From Leptodactylus fallax (Eukaryota > Chordata > Amphibia > Anura > Leptodactylidae): a stretch of 64,000 nt of DNA. Where the stretch lies: NCBI GenBank assembly GCA_947044405.1, contig CAMRHE010000077.1:806001-870000 (forward strand). Reading direction: 5' to 3'. How positions within the stretch are numbered: the first letter of the stretch is position 1; every line of letters starts with the position of its first letter. Below are positions 43,601-56,415 of this stretch, piece by piece. Both the position numbers and the translations under genes were made by a program. A model generated the notes under the pieces. The model worked only from the letters and a program-made list of their open reading frames with translations, ran no database searches and was not told the DNA's origin.

Positions 43601-44300
43601 TGTGTGTCTGTCTTTTTTTTTTTTTACTGAAAATGCCAATGAAAAAAAAAATTGGGCTTGTGGGACTTTTTCAGCTGGTGATTTCTGATGGATCTGCACC
43701 GGATGGACACCCCTTGCAGATTTGAATGTATCCTTGCAGACAAAGATGGTCAAGAATTTTTATCTCATAGGGAAAACAGGTTTTGTTTTTTTTTTTTACT
43801 CCCCGCATGTGTGGTTTTTGTTTATTTTATTTGATATCTAGGGGGCTTGAACCTGTTATCATTAGATTGCTTCTCTATGGTAAAATCACAGCATAATTAT
43901 AGAGTCCTGCCTCTATAGTTATATATCTATGACAGGCCTGGGAGCCTTCTCGGATGTCATACTAACAGTACAACTCCCATGATCTCACAACATGGGAGCC
44001 ATTCTGCTGCGACATTATAGGTGCCAGAGGGGTGGGGGAAGCAACTAGGGGTCAAACTGGGGAGATTGGGGGCCCCAGAAATACATAATACCTGTGATTA
44101 GAGAGAACTCTGATAGCAGCATTACCTCCGGGTTGCCGCTATTTGTGAGCAGGCTCCATATTTAAAGTTCCCCATCTGGCTTATTATTATGCCGGTTGTC
44201 GACAAGGGCTTAAAGAGAGCCTTTCACCTTCTCTACCACATCCAGCTGTTTGCATCCTTTAATAGATGCTGCTCCACTGATCCCTGGTGGATCTTCAATT
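40618..44300. other. Intergenic, no recognised gene
   Basis: No coding frame with family features. A strong donor-like CAGGTAAGT is at 42645-42653 after a GC-richer 170 base stretch; it could be a non-coding first exon, see findings. The arm GCTACGTTCACATGTGCGCC at about 43473 is a MITE fragment. Confidence 0.4.
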
Positions 44301-44310
44301 AAGTACACAC

Positions 44311-44376
44311 TTGAAAAAGGGGTACTAAAGACCCCGAAACGCGTAGTGTATTTTCATTTCCTGTAATAAAAGATTT
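44311..44376 (+). repeat. Dispersed repeat with CCCGAAACGCGT core
   Basis: Contains ACTAAAGACCCCGAAACGCG followed by TAGTGTATTTTCATTTCC, a phrase I recognise as recurrent in amphibian genomes. The element type is not known to me. Confidence 0.4.
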
Positions 44377-45399
44377 GTCCAACTGTACTGATCCCGCGCA
44401 ATCCCTGAAATCCTGGTCCTTGAAATAAAGGTAACATGTCATCTGCTACGTTCATGGCAGACAGGCTAAGACTTCTAGTTCCTGAAATACAGTAAGCTGA
44501 CAGCAAAGACAGATGAGTTCCTATGTGTTTCTGAACCAATATAGATCCATTGTTATTGACACGGAGCGTGTTCTGCTGTGCTGTGCGTGTGTATATCCTT
44601 GTCCAAACAAGTTTACATAATAGGAATGTGATTGTAATTGCTTAGAAGAGGCTTCATGAGGAAGCACGGAGAGGCAGCGTCTCCAGTCTGTGCATTGCTG
44701 TTTTGATGTTTTCTAGATTGTATTTAGATTGTAAGTGAAAAGAATTTGATATGATATGCCTTGTTCACATTTGCTTTGTGGCTTTCACTTAAAACTAGAT
44801 ATGTCATTTGAACCTCCAATACAAATGTGAATGGAGTCATAGAGAGATACGATTGCCTGCAATGGTAATTCATTTTCCTTACCTTAGTGCAGCCAGAAAG
44901 AGGTTTTTTTTTTTACTTTGCAACTGTCCGCTACCTAGGAATTAGATTTTTCTTTATTTGTGGATTGAGGCTGCTTTCACCTGAACCATCTATTTTGAGG
45001 ACTATAAAAATGTAAAAAAAAAAAAAAAGTATGTTGCATATCTTAGTATATTTTTGATCCATGTCCAATTTGTGCTCTATTCGGGTGTCATCTGTATGCC
45101 ATCCATTCTTTATGCACCCGCAACCCCCCCCCCCCCCCAAAAAAAAAACAGATGCATCACCTATCTGTGAAAAGTGGATGAATCATGGACAGTGTGCAGA
45201 TGACATCCATGTGCTGTCTGTTTTATTTCACAGACCCATAGACTTGCATGTCTGAAATGCTACAATTTTTTTTTTCAGTGTCTCTTGGTACGTGATAAAA
45301 ACAGACATTTGAATGCTCCATTCTCTATAATAGGTCCGTGTGCTGTCCGTTTTTTTCACAGGCAGCACTTGGACAGAAAAATCGTTAGTGTGAAAGGGC

Positions 45400-45620
45400 C
45401 CAAAGGCTACGGCCTCACGTTACAGAAAAGCTCTTATTTTTGTTGCAGATTTTGCTGCGTTTTTTGTGCCATAGTCAGGAGCGGATTTAACAGAAGGGAA
45501 AAGTATAAGCGCTTCCTTTATATTTTACATTCCTTTTCAAGCCACTCTTCACTTTGGCTCAAAGAACCTCAACAACATCTACAACAAAAAAAGCAGCTTT
45601 TCCGCACTGTGGGGCATTAA
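45400..45620. mobile_element. Foldback MITE, GCAGATTTTGCTG family
   Basis: Starts AAAGGCTACGGCCTCACGTT and ends CCGCACTGTGGGGCATTAA. The arms pair TTTTTGTTGCAGATTTTGCT with ATCTACAACAAAAAAAG. Confidence 0.7.
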
Positions 45621-45621
45621 C

Positions 45622-45916
45622 CTAAGGCTGAAGAGCCATGTTGCGAAAATGCAAAGTTTTACAGTACCTGCAAAGTGGATGGGATTCTGGCTAATCCCAT
45701 CCACGCAGTGAAGAAAAAAATCTGCAGAGGAAAAGCTGCATTTCAATTATACCTGCGGAAATGCTGGCGTTTTCCGTATAGGTATAATAGGTGCAGAAAG
45801 TCCACAGCGGAAAATTTCTGAGAAATCACAATGAAAAACGCTGTGGAAAAAAAACATGATGCGTTTCTATAGCGTTTTTTTTTGCTGCACTTCGCCATGT
45901 GGGGTCATAGCCTTAA
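45622..45916. mobile_element. Foldback MITE, adjoining the previous one
   Basis: Starts CTAAGGCTGAAGAGCCATGT and ends CCATGTGGGGTCATAGCC then TTAA. The arms pair GGGATTCTGGCTAATCCCAT internally and carry TATACCTGCGGAAATGC with GCGTTTTCCGTATAGGTATA. Confidence 0.65.
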
Positions 45917-47031
45917 GGGGTTTTCAACAAACAATTAGCACCTATACTTTGTGAATTGGTCATATATGTTGCTCACAGAACAGAATAATGGTAAGGGTTA
46001 GAAGACAGCCCACAATAAAATGCATTTTCAGTACTGTATGAGGTGAACCTTGTAGAAACACAGGTCCCAGTCTACTTGCAATTAAGCTTATATTCACACT
46101 ACATCCATTTTTCATGGCTGTATTGCATGGACGTTTTCATTACAGTGTATGGAGGGATCTCTGAAAATGGAGAAAAATAAAGTATGACCTATATTTTGAT
46201 GGTCCAAGACAACAGACCGTCAAAATATTGGTCATGTGAATAGCACCATTCACAGACATTGAAAGTAATGTGGCAGTGTAACGGGCTTTAAAAAAACGGT
46301 CATCACACTGGTGTTTACAACGTTCATGTGAATGTAGGCTCTTTCCAACTTCACAACCTGGAAAGATGCTTTCTTCTACAATGCAAGAGCGCCTTACTGA
46401 GGCTAGGGAACTTCAACAACTGCACGAGGTCCCATCAGTGTATGCCCGCTTCTAGACACACATCCATCCCTACCTAATCATCTCTGTAGGTAATGAAGGA
46501 GTCACCCTATACCACACAAAATCACACAGTAACAGTTGTGGTGCAGTGTGTGCCTGGAGTTTGCATGTCTTGCTTGATTCTTAATCATAGACACAGCATT
46601 GAACAGTATTAATAATTCAGTCCTTTTGGAATCAACAGTCTGTGCCATGGAGCACACTCTCGCCAGGCTATTACTTGTCTTCTCTGAGCAAGTCCCTGGG
46701 GCCTAGTGTCTGCTGTCTCAGCTGTAGAGTCTTAAGACTCCCAAGACACTCCATATGGTCTGAACCACACACTGCTTTATTTCCTACATGCAGCCTATAT
46801 CTATATCTATGGAGCTACTGGTCCAACAAGTTGCCATTATCAATGTTGAAGGCCTACACTAGTTGTTAATGCTGATCTGTGTTTTCCGAGATTTCTGCTT
46901 CACAGTATTGGAAACAGTGATATTTCATCCCTGTATAATATGTCACATAGTATATAGAGAGGGGGTAATGCTGACCATCCACAGTAGATAGATGTTTGCG
47001 ATAGCTCTCTCTCCTGATCCTCTAATACATA
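45917..47031. other. Intergenic, nothing recognised
   Basis: No coding frame with family features, no clear element; a possible foldback around 46080-46330 (CATTTTTCATGGCTG and related words). Confidence 0.35.
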
Positions 47032-48634
47032 CAGTGGGGAAAAAAAGTATTTAGTCAGCCACCAATTGTGCAAGTTCTCCCACTTAAAAAGATGAGGCCG
47101 GCCTGTAATTGTCATCATAGGTAGACCTCAACTATGAGAGACAAAATGAGAAAACAAATCCAGAAAATCACATTGTCTGATTTTTAAAGAATTTATTTGC
47201 AAATTATGGTGGAAAATAAGTATTTGGTCAATAACAAAAGTTCATCTCAATACTTTGTTATATATCCTTTGTTGGCAATGACAGAGGTCAAATGTTTTCT
47301 ATAAGTCTTCACAAAGTTAGCACACACTGTTGCTAGTATGTTGGCCCATTCCTCCATGCAGATCTCCTCTAGAGCAGTGATGTTTTGGGGCTGTCGCTGG
47401 GTAACACGGACTTTCAACTCCCTCCAAAGGTTTTCTATGGGGTTGAGATCTGGAGACTGGCTAGGCCACTCTAAGACCTTGAAATGCTTCTTACGAAGCT
47501 ACTCCTTCATTGCCCTAGCGGTGTGCTTGGGATCATTGTCATGCTGAAAGACCCAGCCACGTTTCATCTTCAATGCCCTTACTGATGGAAGGAGGTTTGC
47601 ACTCAAGATCTCATGATACATGGCCCCATTCATTCTTTCATGTACACGGATCATTCATCCTGGTCCCTTTGCAGAGAAACAGCCCCAAAGCGTGATGTTG
47701 CCAACCCCATGCTTCACAGTAGGCATGGTGTTCTTTGGATGGAACTCAGCATTCACTCTCCTCCAAACACGACGAGTTGTGTTTCTACCAAACAGTTCTA
47801 CTTTGGTTTCATCTGACCATATGACATTCTTCCAATACTCTTCTGGAACATCCAAATGCTCTCTAGCAAACTTCAGACGGTCCTGGATATGTACTGGCTT
47901 AAGCAGGGGGACACGTCTGGCACTGCAGGATCTGAGTCCCTGGCGGCATAGTGTGTTACTGACGGTAGCCTTTGTTACATTAGTCCCAGCTTTCTGCAGG
48001 CCATTCACTAGGACCCCCATGTGGTTCTGGGATTTTTGCTCACTGTTCTTGTGATCATTTTGACCCCACGGGGTGAGATCTTGCGTGGAGCCCCTGATCG
48101 AGGAAGATTATCAGTGGTCTTGTATGTCTTCCATTTTCTAATTATTGCTCCCACAGGTGATTTCTTCACACCAAGCTGCTTGCCTATTGCAGATTCAGTC
48201 TTCCCAGCCTGGTGCAGGTCTACAATTTTGTTTCTGGTGTCCTTCCACAGCTCTTTGGTCTTCACCATAGTGGAGTTTGGAGTGTGACTGTTTGAGGTTG
48301 TGGACAGGTGTCTTTTATACTGATAACAATGTCAAACAGGAGCCATTACTACAGATAATGAGTGGAGGACAGATGAGCCTCTTAAAGAAGAAGTTACAGG
48401 TCTGTGAGAGCCAGAAATCTTGCTTGTTTGTAGGTGACCAAATACTTATTTTCCACCATAATTTGCAAATAAATTCTTAAAAAAACAGTCAATGTGATTT
48501 TCTGGATTTGTTTTCTCATTTTGTCTCTCATAGTTAAGGTCTACCTATGATGTCAATTACAGGCCGCCCTCATCTTTTTAGGTGGGAGAACTTGCACAAT
48601 TGGTGGCTGACTAAATACTTTTTTTTCCCCACTG
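47032..48634 (-). mobile_element. Complete but decayed Tc1 element
   Basis: Terminal repeats start CAGTGGGGAAAAAAAGTATT on the left and end with the complement on the right, flanked by TA. It is 1603 bp. The repeat continues through ACCAATTGTGCAAGTTCTCC on both ends. Same family as the relic at 33591-34697. Confidence 0.92.
47330..48268 (-). pseudogene. Broken Tc1 transposase
   Basis: Starts at ATG 48268 ([20 protein letters not shown]) and is open to about 48020, then the frame shifts. A second open piece, 48020-47655, covers the second helix-turn-helix and IWSDET. Further stops and shifts follow; the segment for PDLNPIEN is recognisable near 47440. Not functional as it stands. Confidence 0.88.
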
Positions 48635-49404
48635 TATGTACTCTTGACTGAGATGAGCCGTGTATGTGTTCTGAATGGGGGGAAGACACTGGGAGGACCC
48701 CATACACATTAGATGGGTGACCAATCTTGTTGAATTTGTCAGGTTTGACCTACAATAATCTAATGTACTGTATATGATCGCTATAAGGCACTTTTCACAT
48801 TATGTTTGGTCTATGTATTGGAAATAATATACTCTTCCGTTGGGTGAATGCACAGAACATGCTCCAGGAACTTTCCCAGCACAAACGCCAAACATGCGGT
48901 GTGAACATAACCTAAAAATGAGTATCCCAAAAGATAAAGATAGACTTGTTGACAGAGTGGATTATGTACATATTCATTACATTTATCATCACCTTAAATT
49001 ATATTCTTTAGTGCCAAAAAGAAACTCAATTACATGGCATACTTAGTGTGATAAAAATCAATAAATTAATGCTGGAGAAATAACTATATGCATACACTGT
49101 ATTTATGACAGATTACAAAATTATTGCCCCTGTGTAACCTGATTATCAATGTGATGGACATAAAGTACCTATGTAAATTTAGCTGATGTTATACAGGAGA
49201 TGAATGTTTATTTGCTATACTGCATATATTAGTGCTGATGCCAACACTGTGCATGCCCCTTGTTCACTGTTCATTGCCCCTTTCCTCTATGCCCATTGTT
49301 CACTGTGCTGTATAAGTTACTACAGTAGTAGATCAGATATTCTAAGATCTCAGCTGTTAGGCTTGGTGTAGACTTTTCCTTTTTGCAGAGAACACATGTT
49401 AGCC
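48635..49404. other. Intergenic, nothing recognised
   Basis: AT-rich, without frames or repeats I can name. Confidence 0.35.
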
Positions 49405-49645
49405 TGAGCAACCAGAAAAAGATCCGCAGCAGAAATACACTTGCATTTTTGTAAATCGCAGCATGTTAATTATACTTACGGAGACGCTGGCATTTTCCAT
49501 ATAGGTATAACAGGGGCAGAAAGTATGCAGAGGAAACTCTGCAGACTTTCTGTGAAAAACTCTGCGGAAAAAAAAACACGATGCGTTTCCACCATATGTG
49601 TTTTTTCGCAGCGATCCGCTGTGTGGGGCCCTAGCCTCAGTGTAA
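49405..49645. mobile_element. Foldback MITE, GGCCCTAGCC type, borders approximate
   Basis: Contains GCATTTTCCATATAGGTATA, GAAAGTATGCAGAGGAAACT and CTCTGCAGACTTTCTGTG, and ends GCTGTGTGGGGCCCTAGCC. Related to 45622-45916. Confidence 0.55.
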
Positions 49646-50895
49646 TTTGCCAGAAATGCCCATTTATATGTTCTGGTTTAGCAATAACCACAATGGGGAA
49701 TATGGTTCTTATGTGAACTAGAACTCTGCTCTAATGGTGGTGATATAGTAGTAGAGGAATTACAGCCACCTAGCCCAGCAAAAGCAGCTCCCCCAGGGTC
49801 CACATTACTAAGGCTTGTTTGCCCTTGAATGTCTTGGCAGTTGTCTAATACTCCTCTTTTTTCCACAGGTGGTTTAGTGATCTGAACTTCAGAAATATTC
49901 TACGTTTGCTGGTATAGATACCAGCTCTCCACTACATTGACTAGATGAGTCTGGAATAGACTTGTGTTATACACAGCAGCCAATCTGGGGAGTAAAATCT
50001 GATGGAGGAGAAATAGAGCAGCAGCCTGAGCCAAAGATGAGGTGGAGGAGGAGGTGAGGAGGTGTGTTTCAGACTACCTCAGACACCCAGTAGTCACTGT
50101 AGCTAAGCTGTACTCACAGATCACAGATTCGCCTTTAAGGAGTTAAGCTAAAATATATAATACTGTGCAAGCAATGTAGAGTTGTTTTTTCCAAATCTCA
50201 TCTACATGCTGCAGAAATTTTCTGTGCATTAACTATTCTGCTGTGTGGCCTTCAGAATCTGCAGCATGTCAATTTATATTCACTATGGATTTCACTCCTT
50301 TCATCAGGAGGGGTGGCATTCACAGTAAAATCTTTATGTTATGCTTGCAGTAAAATCCAGTGTGGGATTTGAGTCAGGGTAATCCACTCCCTGTGCAGGT
50401 AGCTTTGAAGTTTCCTAAAACCTGAAGTACGGTACTTATTTTCTAGAAAATTCTAATTAGTACTAGAACTTGAGATGTGGAGTGACAATGACTGCATGCT
50501 GCCAAAATGCCACTCTAACAGCTTAGTCATGTGAGACACGCTGGTTAGCTGGTAGGCACTATCCAAGAACCATAGAATTTCAAGGTGGTTGTTGTTAGGA
50601 AGCACATCCGTAGCAACCAGTTTGTCCTAAATTACTCAGTACTTCAAGCTGTGGGTTTCCATAAAATTTTAAATATGGGTGTAAAAAATGATCGTCACAT
50701 CACCAATTTGAACTGTTGTGTGAATACAGGATTGAATCGACTGTGCTGGATAGTTTCCACTGGTCAGCCGAAAATACCAGTGTTTGGCATGATTTGCCAT
50801 TTTTGGCTTATCATCAGCCAATTTGCATGGACTATGTGCCTTTTTTTAAATTTTTTTATTTTTCAACAACTAAACTGCCCCCCTGAACATTTAGT
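49646..50895. other. Intergenic, nothing recognised
   Basis: No coding frame with family features. The frame at 50585-50920 shows no domain and no splice support. Confidence 0.35.
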
Positions 50896-51231
50896 TGTTA
50901 GGTCCCATGCACACAACTGAGTGCGGGGCCAAATTTGCAGCGGAATGCACTCCGCTGACATAACGAGTGATATCCAAGTGTCATCCAAATGCATTCTGTC
51001 ATGAACTCACCTCTTTGAGGGCTTCCAATCCATTCAGTTCCGATGACACGGATGATTATAGAGCAGGCCCTACCCTGCTCCACGTTACTGGACCAGAATG
51101 GATCAGAAGCCCCCATAGAGGAGAATGCATCATGATATGCACTTGGATGACAAGAGTGTCATCTGAGTGCACTCCGCTGAAAACCCGGCCCCCAATGGAA
51201 GCACACTCGGTTGTATGTATGGGACCTTAAA
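50896..51231. mobile_element. Foldback element, TTAGGTCCCATGCACACA type
   Basis: Starts TTAGGTCCCATGCACACAAC and ends GGTTGTATGTATGGGACCTT AA. The arms pair GCACTCCGCTGAC with GAGTGCACTCCGCTG in a partly repeated way, and TCCGATGACACGG is central. A single arm of the same family is at about 33034. Confidence 0.6.
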
Positions 51232-53307
51232 GTAGATGGTGGGATCAGCCCTATTATCATTCATACAGATGCATGATAATCATGTGAAATGTAATGTGTG
51301 TGGACAAATTTATAACAAAAACTCTAGTAGCTGTAATAGATAAAGGTGACTGCATGGCCATTACCAACAGACTTCCAGTGATGTATTTTCTTCCTTCACA
51401 GATTCTCTTTCACACAGCTTGTTTGAGATGTATTTGTCGTACTCACCTGGTAAAGAATATTGCAAATACTTAATGGAATACCAGGGGGAAACACACCCAG
51501 ACTGTAATAAAACATGAACAGGCAGAAAGCTGAAAAACATCTCAGCTGATTTCTTATATATTTGGGTGGAGGACTAATGCATAACTACTACCACACCTCT
51601 CATTGGTTTCTTCCATTCATCTCTTAGTTTAAGTTTTAGGAGGGAAATTAAAAGGGTTAACATGAGTTCAAATAGCATTTTTTTTTGCCAAAATGTGCAC
51701 AAAATCACAGCAAAATGAGGTCATTTTGCAGCAATTTTGTACAAATCTCAGGAAAAACTGTGAACTGCAACGTATGAACTCATTGTAAACCTTATTCACA
51801 GTTCTGCAATACACTGCACGTACAGTGGATTATTTTTTATTGTATAGCAGAGGCATCATTATTTAACATCTGTATTTAGGTAACTGTACAAAAGTGTGCT
51901 TTGGCCAATAGAGAACTTTTATTTGGACACCATACAGTATAATGCTGTATGTTCACATTTGTATTGAAGGCTCTAGTTAGAGCAGCCATCAGAGTCTCAT
52001 TTGACAGGAGATATATCTCAGCGCAATTTCACTTATGGACTTAAGTGTGGCTCTAAGGCTGAGGTCCCACGTTGCAGAAACGCAGCTTTTTTTGTTGCAG
52101 ATTTTGCTGCGGTTTTTCAAGCCAAAGCCGAGAATGGTGCACCTCCTTGTTAAGTGTTGTGCACGTTATTTAGTTTAGATGTGCCATTATAAGATATCTG
52201 CACTTTGCCCCTTTTTTGCTTAAATAGTCACAATTGCCCCTTTTTAATGCAGTCTGGCCAGAGGTGCTGTTTTATGTTGCCCATTTACTGGAGTGCATTT
52301 GCGCATTTTATTGCCCATTTTTAAGGGGCAAGTGATAAATACAACATGAAAAGGATCTCCATTTAGGCCATGCCCCCTTTTCACAACAAAAAGGAATAAT
52401 GGCGAGGATAACATAACATCTGGGAAAAAAGATGCAAATAGCTTAATAAATGTGCCCAAATATGCATTATAATGGAAACGTATAGTGGATTTTTTTTATT
52501 ATTAAAATGAGCATAAAGAAAATTGGGGCAGATTTATTAAAACTGGCATTTGGTACGCTAGTCTTAATAAAGAGCCTGACAAGGGCAAGGCCTGCCTGAT
52601 TTAAGAGGCTCCCACACATTACAATGGACTGACAAAATATAGATCATGTTTTATTTTTGTCTTTTTTCATGAATCCCTTAATACACTGCAATGTATGAGG
52701 GATCCATGAAAATAGATGTCTCTCAGATGCAAAAGAGCCATGAAAAATGAACGTTTTTAATGGTCGTTTTCACCATTGGTTATTTGTATATAGGCTTATT
52801 AAAAAAAAAATGGCATAACAACATAAGTATTGCTAGTGGGTTTTATTTGGCCATTTTATTTAAAGTCTGGTCATCTTTTGTGCGCTTTATTCGGCATTTT
52901 TTCAGGTGTTTCTTTCTTATAATGTTATCTATAGGAAAATGCCTGAAAAAAATGCCAAATGTTAAAAAAGATCAAGGAAGAAAAGCAATGTATGTAAGGC
53001 TATTCATAATTTGCAACTGAATGACCTGTGACCACAGAGAAAATGCCCAAAAAAGCTAAGTGTGCAACCAGCCATTTTTTTCTACCTTTTCTGACAGGCA
53101 AAGGAAGCCAGCTAATACATGGTATAAACCTAGATTAGACAGCCTAAAGATGCTACGATTTACCATCTGGCATCAACCACTAAATCTAGGTTTACACTGT
53201 CCAAAAATTAGACAGCAAATTTGCCCATTGTCTTGTTGCCAGTCATATATTCAGCATCTGGCAGATAAGATTTATGGGTGTCCAGTAAGAATACTGCAAA
53301 GGTTATA
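51232..53307. other. Intergenic, mostly unrecognised
   Basis: A truncated arm of the GCAGATTTTGCTGCGG foldback family is at about 52058-52135. Otherwise no coding frame with family features. Confidence 0.35.
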
Positions 53308-53684
53308 CATGTGCATCTCAATAAATTAGAATATCTTTGAAACGTTTATTTATTTCAGTAATTAAATTTAAAAAGTGACCTCCTATATTTTCTAGATTCT
53401 TTACACACAGAATGTTCTATTTCAAGTGTTTTATTTCTGTAAATGTTGATTATGGATTACAGGTAATGAAAACCCAAATCTAAGAAAATTAGAATATTGT
53501 AAGTCCAGTTCAGTATTGTAAATTCAGTGTGTCACCTGCCAAGGTTTCCTAAGCCTTTAAATGGTCCCTCAGTCTGGTTCAGTAGGACACACAATCATGG
53601 AAGACGCCGATTATGGATTGTATTACTGAATTACTGAAATGAATGAACGTTTCAAAAATATTCTAATTTATTGAGATGCACCTG
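53308..53684. mobile_element. Tc1/mariner-type MITE, copy 2
   Basis: Starts CATGTGCATCTCAATAAATT and ends ATTGAGATGCACCTG, flanked by TA on both sides. It is 377 bp, longer than copy 1 at 36781-37131 mainly through small internal differences. No transposase. Confidence 0.82.
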
Positions 53685-54773
53685 TAATGTAATAACAGAT
53701 ACCAATGGGGCAGATTTTGTCTTCATCTGTCATCATATACTGCAATGTAACAAACAAGATGGAAGCTTTCTTCCACCTTGTGTGTTTACTTTCCAAGCAG
53801 GAGATAAAATCCTATTTGCAGGAATTTAAACTTATTATTATTTTTTACATTGCAGTGAAGAAAGATGGACGCAGACAGATTATATCCTTACATTAGTTTT
53901 ACAGTCCATTGCTATGATACTATCATGGATCAGAACAACAGACTGAAAATAAGCAGATGTGAACTAAGCCTAATAGTATAAGGAAAAAGAAGGAAAGGTG
54001 ATTTATTTTTGTTAAAAGTCAAGCTTCTCATCATCCTTATGAAATTTGCTGGTTTTATGTATATAAAGCTTAATTTCTGAATAAATTAAAAGATATTTAA
54101 TTTTCTGATGTATTTTGCCCCACGTTTAACAATGTGTTTATTCCAGAAAATTGCAGATTGAATGTGGTGTAAAATACAACAAAATATGGCACATTTCTGG
54201 CTGTGAGACATCTGGTACATTTTTAGTCTACCTAAGCTTACACTATCTATAATACACCATAATTGCAAAATTTTTGTCCATTTTTCTCCTAACAATAAAA
54301 TTGGTCATGGTGAAAGATGATAGCACAAATCTATGTCTGCTGTTTTCAATGGGAATCAGACATGAATGATTCTGAAAAAAGAAACATCCTGCCCTATCTT
54401 GCTGTGGTTTTAGCACGAAAGTGCAGCCGTGGGGGATGAAGGGCACACACAGATTAGCCCCATGAATTAGGGTTAGTCCTAAGGCTTGGATCTTTGCAGT
54501 GGGCTCCACAGCAACAATTCACTTCAGGTATCATGACCTGTACATTTGGTCGTGTGAACTTCTCCTAAGCGGCTCCACACACATACTTTTTCAGAAAAAT
54601 GCCGTGGCGATTCTTTGTCGTCTTTTTAAACAAACGCTAGCAGAAGTTTAATAGGGCATGGAAAATGGGAAAGGCTTATACTTCTTCCTTGTGCATCCAG
54701 TTCTCTCTTTACCTCAAAAAACTGCAAAAAAGACTGCAGTGGCAGCTGCACAATCTTCAGTTTTTTGGATTTA
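53685..54773. other. Intergenic, nothing recognised
   Basis: AT-rich with no supported frames. A foldback fragment directly precedes the Tc1 element at 54774. Confidence 0.35.
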
Positions 54774-56415
54774 CAGTTGTACTAAAAAGTTTACATACCC
54801 AGAATTTTTGTTTTTTTGGCCTTTTTTCAGAGAATATGAATGATAACACAAAAACTTTTTCTCCACTCATGGTTAGTGGATGGTTGAAGCCATTTATTGT
54901 CAAACTTCTGTGTTTTCTCTTTTTAAATCATAATGACAACCAAAAACATCAAAATGACCCTTTTCAAAAGTTCACATACCGCAGTTCTTAATACCGTGTA
55001 TTGCCCCCTCTAACATTAATGTCAGCTTGAAGTCTTTTGTGGTAGTTGTGGATGAGGCTCTTTATTTTCTCAGATGGTAAAACTGCCCATTCTTCTTGGC
55101 AAAAAGTCTCCAGTTCCTGTAAATTCCTGGGCTGTCTTGCATGTACTGCGCGCTTAAGATCTCCCCAGAGTGGCTCAATGATATTGAGGTCAGGAGACTG
55201 AGATGGCCACTCCAGAACCTTCACTTTCTTCTGCTGTAGCCAATGACAGGTCGACTTGGCCTTGTGTTTTGGATCGTCGTCATGTTGGAACTTCCAAGTA
55301 CGTCCCATGCTCAGCTTCCTGGCTGATGAGTGCAAATTTGATCCTGTATTTGCTGATAACATGCTGCATTCATCTTTCCTTCAACTCTGACCAAGTTTCC
55401 TGTGCCTTTTGAAGCTCACACATCCCCACATCATCAGTGATCCACCTCCGTGTTTTACAGTAGGAATGGTGTTCCTTTCATCATAGGCCTTGTTAACACC
55501 TCTCCAAATGAAAGGTTTATGGTTGTGGCCAAAAAGTTTGGTTTTTGTCTCATCACTCCAAATTACCTTCTTCCAGAAGTTTTGAGGCTTGTCTCTGTGC
55601 TGTTTGGCGTATTGAAGGCGAGATTCTTTGTGGAATTAGCGCAGTAATGGCTTTCTTCTGGCAACTCGACCATGCAGCCCATTTTTCTTCAAGTGCCTCC
55701 TTATTGTGCATCTTGAAACAGCCACACCAATAGTTTTCAGAGAGTTCTGTATTTCAGCTGATGTTATGTGTGGGTTTTTCTTTGCATCCCGAACAATTTT
55801 CCGGCCAGTTGTGGCCAAAATTTTGGTTGGTCTACCTGACCGTGGTTTGGTTTTTACAGAGCCCCTGAGTTTCCATTTGTTAATCACAGTTTGAACACTG
55901 ATGACTGGCATTATCAATTCCTTGGATATCTTTTTGTATCCCTTTCCTGTTTTATACAGTTCAACTGCCTTTTCCTGTAGATCCGTGGGCAATTCTTTTG
56001 CTTTCCCCGTGACTCACAATCCAGAAACGTCAGTGGCTGGAGGAAAGATGCAACAGTCTTTCTGGATCCCAGAAACTCACTCAGCTTTTATGCACACGCA
56101 CTGATTACAAGCAAACAGGTCACAGGTGAGGAGGTTACCTTTAGTAGCCATTCAAACCCCTTTGTGTCAACTTCTGGGCATGTTATCAGGCCAAAATCAC
56201 CAGGGTATGTGAACTTTTGAACAGAGTCATTTTGATGTTTTTGGTTGTCATTATGATTTAAAAAGAGAAAACACAGAAGTTTGACAATAAATGGCTTCAA
56301 CCAACCACTAACCATGAGTGGAGAAAAAGTTTTTGTGTTATCATTCATATTCTCTGAAAAAAGGCCTAAAAAACAAAAAAATCTGCCGGGGTATGTAAAC
56401 TTTTTAGCACAACTG
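54774..56415 (-). mobile_element. Complete but decayed Tc1 element, third family
   Basis: Terminal repeats start CAGTTGTACTAAAAAGTTTA on the left and end with the near-complement on the right, flanked by TA. Long inverted repeats carry a second, inner match (GTTATCATTCATATTCTCTG type), the double repeat layout seen in Sleeping Beauty-like Tc1 elements. It is 1642 bp. Confidence 0.9.
54988..56010 (-). pseudogene. Broken Tc1 transposase, Sleeping Beauty-like
   Basis: The expected start codon is ACG at 56010 (reads on as GKAKELPTDLQEKAV). The frame is open from there to about 55636 through the paired-like DNA-binding region, is broken by shifts in the middle, and is open again 55362-54988 with HDDDPKH and PDLNIIEPLW. 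The last two catalytic acids are 34 apart. No functional product is expected. Confidence 0.88.

Noticed and set aside
50585..50920. 111-residue frame tested as a host exon
   Set aside because: No recognisable domain; no splice support.
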